A stretch of 16,390 nt of DNA, taken from assembly GCA_934647165.1 (NCBI GenBank), contig CAKUFA010000044.1, positions 1 to 16,390 on the forward strand. The letters are read 5' to 3'. A program made the translations under genes and the position numbers. This DNA comes from an uncultured Clostridia bacterium (GTDB lineage Bacteria; Bacillota; Clostridia; Christensenellales; Aristaeellaceae). Positions 1 through 7,462 of the stretch are shown here, piece after piece. The notes under the pieces are model-generated. The model saw only the letters and a list, made by a program, of their open reading frames with translations, searched no databases and was not told where the DNA came from. The first letter of the stretch is position 1, and every line of letters starts with the position of its first letter.

Positions 1-24
1 CCTCTAGCACTTCTCAGTCTGTAT

Positions 25-38
25 CGTTTTCAAGGTTC
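25..38 (-). promoter_or_regulatory. rRNA-operon-like leader element
   Basis: Read leftwards, the leader downstream of the promoter at 62-90 contains GAACCTTGAAAACG. Firmicute 16S rRNA genes are commonly preceded by a leader with a CTTTGAAAAC/CCTTGAAAAC element. Together with the strong promoter and A-tracts just behind it, this suggests that a ribosomal RNA operon starts to the left of position 1. No rRNA sequence itself is inside the window, so the assignment is by inference. Confidence 0.5.
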
Positions 39-61
39 GGCGCTCTCGAAGGAGCTTGTTT

Positions 62-90
62 ATCTTACCAAATCTCTAACGCTTTGTCAA
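62..90 (-). promoter_or_regulatory. Strong leftward promoter, probably of an rRNA operon
   Basis: On the minus strand TTGACA (90-85) is separated by exactly 17 bases from TAAGAT (67-62), and TGG in front of TAAGAT gives an extended -10 element. Transcription would start near position 55 and run off the left edge. The perfect -35, the upstream A-tracts (95-132) and the leader motif at 25-38 are what one expects of a growth-rate-regulated stable RNA promoter. The mnmA operon, whose last stop is at 188, reads in the same direction into this promoter. Confidence 0.7.
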
Positions 91-94
91 CCCC

Positions 95-132
95 TTTTTT
101 GATCTTTTTTGAACTTTTTTTGAATCTTTTTT
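95..132 (-). promoter_or_regulatory. Phased A-tracts, UP-element-like
   Basis: Four runs of six or seven T on the plus strand (A on the promoter strand) begin at 95, 105, 115 and 127, so they are spaced by about one helical turn. They start five bases upstream of the -35 box at 85-90. Such an arrangement curves DNA and can contact the RNA polymerase alpha C-terminal domain. Together they cover about -38 to -78 relative to the inferred start. Confidence 0.6.
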
Positions 133-187
133 CGTTTGCGGACGTATATATTTTCAGTCAGCGCTTTCGTTCGTGTTTAATCCGCGT

Positions 188-1306
188 TCATGATTCATCG
201 TCTAGTTCTTCGTTCGTCATTTTCACTTGTCCGGCATTCAGCACCTCTTCAATCACTGCTCCTCCAAGGCAAATTTCCCCGCGGTAAAGCACCGCGGATT
301 GCCCAGGCGTCACCGCACGCTGTGGTGTAAGCGCATGCAAATGTAGCTTTCCACCTTTCAGCGTTGCTTCCACCGGCTGGTCTGTCTGCCGGTAACGATA
401 TTTGCATGTGCATCGAATCGTTTCTCCTTCCGTCAGCGGTGCATCGCCAACCCAGGTCACACCCCCGCCAACGCTTTCGGAGGAATATAGCATAGGATGA
501 TCCTCTCCCTGTGCCACCAGCAGGCGGTTGCCGGACAAATCCTTTCCAATCACAAACCAGGATCGCCCGTCTCCGCATCCGCCAATTCCAAGCCCACGGC
601 GCTGCCCAAGCGTATAATACATCAATCCGTCATGCTTTCCCACCACACGTCCTGCCGGATCTACCATATCGCCTGGCTGTGCAGGAAGATATTCGGCCAG
701 GAACCGCTTGAAATGCCGTTCCCCAATGAAGCATACTCCGGTCGAGTCCTTCTTGTGACTCACCGGCAGCCCGCGCTCCTCTGCCAGGGCGCGCACCTCC
801 GCCTTCGTCATGCCGCCCACCGGAAAAATCGATTTCTTCAGTTGCCAGTCCTTGAGCATATAAAGAAAATAGCTCTGGTCCTTGCCTGGATCCACGCCGC
901 GCAGCAAATGCCCTTCCTCATCCGTGCGGACAAAATGCCCCGTCGCCATGCGGGATGCTCCCAGCTGCATCGCAAAATCCAGGAACGCGCGGAACTTGAT
1001 CTCCCGGTTGCACAGCACGTCTGGGTTCGGCGTGCGTCCCGCACGGTATTCCGCCAGAAAGTAGCTGAACACACGATCCCAATATTCCTTGGCAAAATTC
1101 ACCGAATAGTAGGGAATCCCGATCACATCGCATACATCCCGCACATCTCGCCAGTCATTTTCCGCCGTGCATACGCCGTTTTCATCCTGCTCTTCCCAGT
1201 TTTTCATGAAAACGCCCACCACGTCGTATCCCTGTTCCTTCAGCAGCATCGCCGTCACCGAGGAATCCACCCCGCCGGACATGCCTACAACCACGCGTTC
1301 GCTCAT
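188..1306 (-). CDS. mnmA: tRNA 2-thiouridine(34) synthase MnmA
   Basis: Cytoplasmic enzyme that uses ATP and a persulfide from a cysteine desulfurase to thiolate U34 in the wobble position of tRNA-Lys, -Glu and -Gln. The 372-residue product has the usual length. The N-terminal PP-loop for ATP is visible (GMSGGVDSS, residues 8-16), followed by the tRNA-binding NPDVLCN with Cys99 and the second catalytic cysteine in STGVCFIGE (Cys192), matching the Cys pair of the E. coli enzyme. The C-terminal beta-barrel region carries YTLGQRRGLGIGG. The ATG overlaps the stop of the preceding HAD-thymidylate kinase gene by four bases (ATGA), and GGAGG lies nine bases upstream inside that gene, so translation is probably coupled. 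It is the last gene of a four-gene operon; no convincing terminator follows before the leftward promoter at 62-90. Confidence 0.96.
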   Translation of the reverse strand: MSERVVVGMSGGVDSSVTAMLLKEQGYDVVGVFMKNWEEQDENGVCTAENDWRDVRDVCDVIGIPYYSVNFAKEYWDRVFSYFLAEYRAGRTPNPDVLCNREIKFRAFLDFAMQLGASRMATGHFVRTDEEGHLLRGVDPGKDQSYFLYMLKDWQLKKSIFPVGGMTKAEVRALAEERGLPVSHKKDSTGVCFIGERHFKRFLAEYLPAQPGDMVDPAGRVVGKHDGLMYYTLGQRRGLGIGGCGDGRSWFVIGKDLSGNRLLVAQGEDHPMLYSSESVGGGVTWVGDAPLTEGETIRCTCKYRYRQTDQPVEATLKGGKLHLHALTPQRAVTPGQSAVLYRGEICLGGAVIEEVLNAGQVKMTNEELDDES

Positions 1307-2583
1307 TCTTCCGCCTCCGTCAGCTTCGCCAGCACTCCCGTCAGCACGTCCCTTGCAATTTCTTCCGGTGCACGTGCTGCATCCACCACCACAAACCGCT
1401 CCGGATCACGGGCAATCAGCGCATGATAAGCCGCCTCCACCCGCGCATGGAACTGTTCTGTTTCCATCTCAATGCGGTCAGGCGTGCTGGCGGCTGTCCG
1501 GCGCTTAAGCGCCTGGCGATGTTCCAGCTCCAGGTACACCGTGGCGCACGGCAGCGTTCCATCTACCGCGGGTTCGTTCATGGCCAGCACCTGCTCCACG
1601 CCAAGCTGCCGCCCGCCGCCCTGATACGCCACGGAAGAATCAACAAATCGGTCGCACAGCAGCAGTTTGCCTTCCGCCAAGGTTGGACGGATGACCTCCC
1701 GCACATGCTGCGCACGGGACGCAGCATACAGCAGTGCCTCCGTCACCGGCGCCATCGCGGCATTTTCCCTGTCCAGCAGCAAATCACGGATTTTTTCCGC
1801 CACCGGGCATCCGCCCGGCTCTCTGCTGTGCTTCACCTCAAAGCCAAAACGTTCCAATTCCTGTGTCAAAAGTGCAATCTGCGTGCTTTTTCCCGCGCCG
1901 TCCAACCCCTCCATGGATACAAAATATCCCTTCGGCGCTTTGGCTCCCGGACAAAGGATGTCCATCACATCCTGCACCGTTTCCGCATAGTGGTCGCAGC
2001 CGCAGCCACGCAGCTCTTCTTCCGTTCCATAACCGTATCCCACGCCGATGGTGTGGATTCCCACCGCCCGGCCGCCATCCACATCAAAGCTGCGGTCTCC
2101 AATCATCCACGCTTCATCCCATTTTTCCGGCAGCGCGTTGGTAATCATCTCCTTTTTTTCCGCCGCCTGGTGCTCATGGGTGCCCACAATGCGGTCAAAG
2201 TAGCGATCGAGATGGAAGTATGCCAGAATGCGCTTGGCAGGAATCTCCGGCTTGCCTGTGGCAACGGCCACATACCAGCCTTCCTGCTTCAACGTGCGCA
2301 AAAGCCGTCGAATCCCGGGATACACCTGGTTTTCAAACAACCCAACGTCATTGTAGCGTTTACGGAAAAGCTTCAGCGCCTGTTCCACCTGCGCCTCATT
2401 CATGCCGGAATATTCCCTGAACGACCACCCCAGCGGCGGCCCAACAAAACGGCGCATCACCGCTTCATCATGCTGTGGCATCCCCATTTGATCCAGTGCA
2501 TACCGCACACAGTTGAAAATCCCCTCTTCGGACTGGGTCAGCGTTCCGTCCAGGTCAAACACAGCACACTTTATTTCACGCAT
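1303..2583 (-). CDS. tmk: HAD-family phosphatase fused to thymidylate kinase
   Basis: A 426-residue two-domain protein. Residues 1 to about 212 are a HAD subfamily IA hydrolase of the phosphoglycolate phosphatase/nucleotidase type: motif I FDLDGTLT with Asp10 and Asp12, motif II AVATGKP (Thr109), a lysine near 143-144, and motif IV GDRSFD (Asp163, Asp167). Residues about 219-426 are a full-length thymidylate kinase: P-loop EGLDGAGKST (225-234), the DRF motif (311-313) followed by DSSVAYQGGGRQ, and a LID/helix segment with TPDRIE. The kinase converts dTMP to dTDP for DNA synthesis; the HAD substrate is unknown. The frame is open to 2736, but ATG 2583 is chosen because AAGGAG lies ten bases upstream and the HAD domain starts there; ATG 2592 is too close to it. 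The start overlaps the end of the decarboxylase gene by 13 bases. In Bacillus subtilis yaaO also precedes tmk, but Tmk there is a separate protein. Confidence 0.92.
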   Translation of the reverse strand: MREIKCAVFDLDGTLTQSEEGIFNCVRYALDQMGMPQHDEAVMRRFVGPPLGWSFREYSGMNEAQVEQALKLFRKRYNDVGLFENQVYPGIRRLLRTLKQEGWYVAVATGKPEIPAKRILAYFHLDRYFDRIVGTHEHQAAEKKEMITNALPEKWDEAWMIGDRSFDVDGGRAVGIHTIGVGYGYGTEEELRGCGCDHYAETVQDVMDILCPGAKAPKGYFVSMEGLDGAGKSTQIALLTQELERFGFEVKHSREPGGCPVAEKIRDLLLDRENAAMAPVTEALLYAASRAQHVREVIRPTLAEGKLLLCDRFVDSSVAYQGGGRQLGVEQVLAMNEPAVDGTLPCATVYLELEHRQALKRRTAASTPDRIEMETEQFHARVEAAYHALIARDPERFVVVDAARAPEEIARDVLTGVLAKLTEAEE

Positions 2584-3941
2584 ATCATGCATTCTCCTTC
2601 CATGCCAAAGCGCTGCTGCTCCGTCCTTGCTGCCAGCTGCGCCACTGCTTCCCTTGTAATTTCCTCCCCCGGGCACACCAGCGGAATGCCCGGCGGATAC
2701 AGCCCTGCTGATACCGCTGCCACCCGTCCCTCGCACCGGTCAAGCGGCACGCGTTCCTCCTGCGCCATCACAGCACGACGGGGGCTCATTCGTTTTTCCG
2801 GCAGGGTCAACGCCTTTTCCATAGGCGGGATAGCCACTTTTGAAGCCTTCGGCAGCTCGGTCAGCGCCTTTTCCAGCGCGTTCACATCCTCTTCCCCGTC
2901 CATGCAGGTAAAAATCAGCACCACCCGGTGCGCATCATGCATTTCCACATCCAGGCCACGCGCTTCCAACGCATCGGCCAAGGCCGCGCCTCCTTCCGGA
3001 GCATCCAGCACCAGCCTTGTCGGATCAAACTGCTCGCCCGTTTCGCGCCATAGCGCATGCGCATCCCGATACGCTGTGGTCTTCAGGCGCAGCCGCAGCT
3101 TTTCCAGTGCGTCCGTCAATCTTTTCAGGCGTTCTGCACCTTCCATCTCCATCAACGCCCGCGCGTCGTCTATGGAGCGCATCAGCAGAAAACTGGGTGA
3201 TGAGGTTTGCTCCCGCCGTAAAATCCGCAGTGCCTGCGCCCCCTCCGCTTCATCCCGCAAGTGCAGCACCGCCGCGCCCGTCAGTCCCGGCAGCGTCTTG
3301 TGTACGGACTGTACCCACGCGTCCGCGCCCAGCGCCCCGGCGGACTGCACCTGCGCCAGCCATGGCAAATGTGCGCCGTGTGCTTCATCCACCACCACGT
3401 GCACCCCCATTGCGTGCGCCTCGGCTATGATGTTCTCCAGCGCCGTACAACCACCATAGTAGTCCGGACGGGTCATCAGCAGCGTTTTCGCTTCCGGATA
3501 CGCCCGCAGCGTAGCCAGCACGTCCTCTTCCCGCACATAGCAGTATCCATCCGCACGCTGGGTCACAGGAATCCACACCGGTTCCATGCCCCCAATCGCG
3601 CAGGCATTCATGGCGGACAGATGCGCGTTTCGCGGCAGAATCACCGTTTCGCCCTCCCGCGCCCACAATTGCAGCATCACATGGATGCCCGCTGTCGAGC
3701 CGTTGTGCAGAAAAATGGTTTTTCCTGCCCCCGCTGCACGGGCATACAGCGCCTCCGCCTGCGCAATGCCGCGCTCCGGCGCGTAAAGGTCGTCGGTCAC
3801 CGGCAATTCCGTTGTGTCCAGCGCATACAGGTCTTCGCATTCAAAGGGGGCGCGCCCCTTGTGCCCCGGCATGTGGCCGCTTCTGCGTGCCGCGGCCTTC
3901 CGCAGCATCTCATCCATGGGTCTACGCATATCCGCCCTCAT
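2571..3941 (-). CDS. Orn/Lys/Arg decarboxylase family PLP enzyme (YaaO-like)
   Basis: A pyridoxal-phosphate fold-I enzyme of the short Orn/Lys/Arg decarboxylase group found in Firmicutes. Visible landmarks, numbered from the chosen start, are the N-terminal GHMPGHKG, the PLP-phosphate region HNGSTAGIH (79-87), DEAHGAH (185-191) containing the PLP-contacting Asp, and the Schiff-base lysine Lys215 in QSVHKTLPGLTG. The length (456 residues) fits the Bacillus YaaO/SpeA group, not the roughly 700-residue inducible decarboxylases. The amino acid substrate (arginine, lysine or ornithine) cannot be told from sequence. The frame is open to 3980, but ATG 3941, two bases after the stop of the upstream GH2-like gene, is preferred; ATG 3929 is an alternative with a similarly weak ribosome site. 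The order decarboxylase then tmk matches B. subtilis yaaO-tmk. Confidence 0.88.
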   Translation of the reverse strand: MRADMRRPMDEMLRKAAARRSGHMPGHKGRAPFECEDLYALDTTELPVTDDLYAPERGIAQAEALYARAAGAGKTIFLHNGSTAGIHVMLQLWAREGETVILPRNAHLSAMNACAIGGMEPVWIPVTQRADGYCYVREEDVLATLRAYPEAKTLLMTRPDYYGGCTALENIIAEAHAMGVHVVVDEAHGAHLPWLAQVQSAGALGADAWVQSVHKTLPGLTGAAVLHLRDEAEGAQALRILRREQTSSPSFLLMRSIDDARALMEMEGAERLKRLTDALEKLRLRLKTTAYRDAHALWRETGEQFDPTRLVLDAPEGGAALADALEARGLDVEMHDAHRVVLIFTCMDGEEDVNALEKALTELPKASKVAIPPMEKALTLPEKRMSPRRAVMAQEERVPLDRCEGRVAAVSAGLYPPGIPLVCPGEEITREAVAQLAARTEQQRFGMEGECMICVK

Positions 3942-3943
3942 CC

Positions 3944-4837
3944 TCACGCTTCCAGCACAAGCAGTCCCAGCTGGTCGCATAAATCTCGCAATCGCGCGTC
4001 AGCCCCGGTGCAGCGCAGCGCGTGCATGCCATCGCGTTTGGCGCTTTGCGCCGCATCCAGCATTTCATCCGTCGTGGCCGCCTGGTCAAGGCTGCGTTCC
4101 CGCAGCTGTGTGGTTTCACCATTCAGCACCAGTTGCCCGCTGTGCACCTCCACCGTGCGGAAAGCCACCCGGTCACGCAAATCATCCACCGGTTCGCCAT
4201 CCACCCACAGCACCGCCTCGGCAGGATACAGCCTGGGCGCGTCCAGCGTCCACATTCTGCATGCCGGCACAGGCGCCGTGGCTTCCAGGGTTATCTTTCC
4301 CATGGGCGGCAGCACGCGGTGCTTCCACTGCACAGCTGCCTCGCCCACTTTTATCTCCAGGTCAAAACGCTGCTCCGCGTTCGCCATGCCGCGCACCGTG
4401 GCAGTCATTTTCGCCAGAAAAATGCGTCCCCGGCGCACCGGCGTCACGCGCATCTCTTCCACCAGCGCGCTGCCCAGCTGCTCAATGGTCACCGGGCGCA
4501 CATATCCCCGTGCAGCACCGCCCGCCACCTCCAGCCGCAATGTGTGAGCCGCATAGGGCGCATCCGCCACATAGGCGGCAAAGCCGTGCCCGGCACCTGC
4601 CTGTCCCAGCTTTTCATCATCCAGCCAAGCCGTCATGTCGCCGCTTGCGCCGCCAAACACAAAGCGCAGGCAGCCCGCGCAGGTCACTGTCTTCTCATAT
4701 ACCACGCGTCCCTGGCTCATACCCTCCGGCACATAGCCCGGCACAAGCGCCAGCGCGTGTGTCGGTTCCGTCACATTCCACAAGGGCGATGGTTCGCACA
4801 CCTTGCGCAGTGCGTGTTCGGTGATCAATCGCTGCAT
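3944..4837 (-). CDS. GH2-like protein lacking the catalytic domain
   Basis: A 297-residue protein with no signal peptide, so probably cytoplasmic. Its layout follows glycoside hydrolase family 2 (beta-galactosidase/glucuronidase): a jelly-roll sugar-binding-like part (about 20-115, ending in GYVRPVTIEQL, compare GGIYRPVWL in the family), an immunoglobulin-like part (about 120-225, with RMWTLDAPRLYPAEAVL and the linker RVAFRTVEVHSGQLVLNGE), then only the first two strands of the TIM barrel. It stops at LGLLVLEA, the place where active enzymes continue into YVIDEAN and the two catalytic glutamates, so it cannot be a normal glycosidase. A good ribosome site (AAGGAGG, nine bases before ATG) and a promoter at 4877-4905 argue that it is expressed. 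It heads the operon with the decarboxylase, HAD-Tmk and mnmA. Function unknown; a binding role or a decayed enzyme are both possible. Confidence 0.75.
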   Translation of the reverse strand: MQRLITEHALRKVCEPSPLWNVTEPTHALALVPGYVPEGMSQGRVVYEKTVTCAGCLRFVFGGASGDMTAWLDDEKLGQAGAGHGFAAYVADAPYAAHTLRLEVAGGAARGYVRPVTIEQLGSALVEEMRVTPVRRGRIFLAKMTATVRGMANAEQRFDLEIKVGEAAVQWKHRVLPPMGKITLEATAPVPACRMWTLDAPRLYPAEAVLWVDGEPVDDLRDRVAFRTVEVHSGQLVLNGETTQLRERSLDQAATTDEMLDAAQSAKRDGMHALRCTGADARLRDLCDQLGLLVLEA

Positions 4838-4876
4838 GCTTCACAGCCTCCTTGCGGCATCATCTCAATCCCGACA

Positions 4877-4905
4877 AGCATAGCACAGGCGAAGGTAAAA
4901 TGCAA
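4877..4905 (-). promoter_or_regulatory. Leftward promoter of the GH2-like/decarboxylase/HAD-tmk/mnmA operon
   Basis: Minus strand TTGCAT (4905-4900), 17-base spacer, TATGCT (4882-4877), with TGC in front of the -10 giving an extended element. It sits about 40 bases upstream of the GH2-like start codon and back to back with the argH promoter. Confidence 0.65.
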
Positions 4906-4941
4906 CGGCGCGCCGCTTCTTGTACCTTCCTTGTTCTTTCC

Positions 4942-4970
4942 TTGCTCCGCCGCCCCGTTTCTGTTATACT
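4942..4970 (+). promoter_or_regulatory. Rightward promoter of argH
   Basis: TTGCTC (4942-4947), 17-base spacer, TATACT (4965-4970) preceded by TGT, an extended -10 arrangement. The inferred start is about 35 bases before the argH ATG, leaving little room for a leader. I see no clear ArgR box, so arginine control is not demonstrated. Confidence 0.65.
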
Positions 4971-5010
4971 GGGGGGACGATACACCGCACTACTTGCAGG
5001 AGGTTTTGCC

Positions 5011-6389
<1,379 letters not shown>

Positions 6390-6396
<7 letters not shown>

Positions 6397-7364
6397 CCGT
6401 CCGTGAAGCCTGCCGGGATTTGATGCCTTTTCGTCAGCAGCTGATGGCTGATCCGGCCACCATGGCCTATAACGCCCCCTGGTTTCCTCCGGACGGATGC
6501 ATTCCCTTCCCCGAAAGCCAGTGGGATGCGTTTCTTTCCCGCACTTCCGGGCAGGAGCCCGCGCAGTGGTGCGGCTTTCTTGCGGATGAAGCAGGCGCCC
6601 CGGTGGGGGAAATCAGCTGGCATGACTTCGGCAAGGGCATCGGCATTGTGATTGCCTCTTCGCAGCGCGGTAAAGGATACGGTCTGGCCGGACTGCGTCT
6701 GCTGGTGGAACGTGCCTTCAGCCACAGCGAAATCACGGAACTGTGCAACGATTTTGAGTCGCAGCGGGGTGCCGCTTTGGCCATCCACAAGGCTGCCGGT
6801 TTTGTGCCCGTTGGCATGAAAAACGGCATTCTTCACCTGCGCCTGACGCGTGAGCGCTATGAAGCGCTGCACCGCCGGCATCTTCTCAGCCTGCTTACGG
6901 ACGCCATGTGCGCCTTTGATGCCGGGGATGCTCCTCGCATCCACCATTTCATCAAAGTGCATGGCTTTGCGCGGCAAATCGGCCTTGCTTCCGGGCTGGA
7001 TGAAGGCGCACTTTTCACCCTTGAGGCTGCCGCCATCACGCATGATATCGGCATTCACCCCTCCGAAGCCCGCTATGGCGACTGCACCGGCCCTCATCAG
7101 GAGGAGCTGGGTCCCATTGAAGCCGAGCCCATGCTCCGCGCCCTTGGTTTTCCGCCGCCGGTTGTTGCCCGCGTCTGCTTTCTCATCGCCCATCACCACA
7201 CCACCGCCAACGTTGCGGGTATTGACTGGCAAATTCTGCTGGAGGCTGATTTTCTGGTGAACATGGTTGAGGGGAATGCTTCCCTTGCCGCCATTCGGCA
7301 GGCGGAGGAAAAGCTTTTCCACACACCGGAAGGCAAAAAGCTTCTGCGCTGCCTTGTTCCCTGA
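6390..7364 (+). CDS. GNAT acetyltransferase-HD phosphohydrolase fusion protein
   Basis: A 324-residue protein joining two enzyme folds. Residues 1 to about 150 form a GNAT N-acetyltransferase; the acetyl-CoA pyrophosphate loop is SQRGKGYG (91-98), followed by ALAIHKAAGFVPVG, the usual last helix and strand. Residues about 160-324 form an HD-domain metal-dependent phosphohydrolase: His191 in VHGFARQIG, the His218-Asp219 pair in ITHDIG, the histidine run at 268-270 and Asp287 in EADFLVNM. Stand-alone HD proteins with the same HHH...EADFLVN ending occur in Firmicutes. Substrates of both domains are unknown. The ATG overlaps the argH stop by seven bases and GGAGGAGG lies close upstream, so it should be co-translated with argH. 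It ends at the hairpin at 7393. Confidence 0.88.
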
Positions 7365-7392
7365 CGTTTTTATCTGTCGCCTTCTTCAGGCA

Positions 7393-7437
7393 AAACAGAG
7401 CCATTGCAGGCATTTGATGCCTGCAATGGCTCTGTTT
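7393..7437. terminator. Bidirectional intrinsic terminator
   Basis: A perfect 20-bp stem (7393-7412 with 7418-7437) and a five-base loop TTTGA lie between two convergent genes. The stem begins with AAA and ends with TTT, so each strand has a short U-run inside or just after the hairpin. It should stop both the argH unit and the repeat-protein unit arriving from the right. Confidence 0.85.
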
Positions 7438-7462
7438 GTCTATTGGGCTTTCGCCGCCCTGT

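Noticed and set aside
1423..3459. A 678-codon plus-strand open frame across the HAD-Tmk and decarboxylase genes
   Set aside because: It lies opposite two genes with clear enzyme motifs, has low-complexity Ser/Ala/Arg-rich composition, and no ribosome site or family resemblance.
4838..5010. An N-terminal extension of ArgH from ATG 4852
   Set aside because: The extension covers the argH promoter, has no family similarity, and the ATG at 5011 has an ideal ribosome site and the conserved KLWGGRF start.
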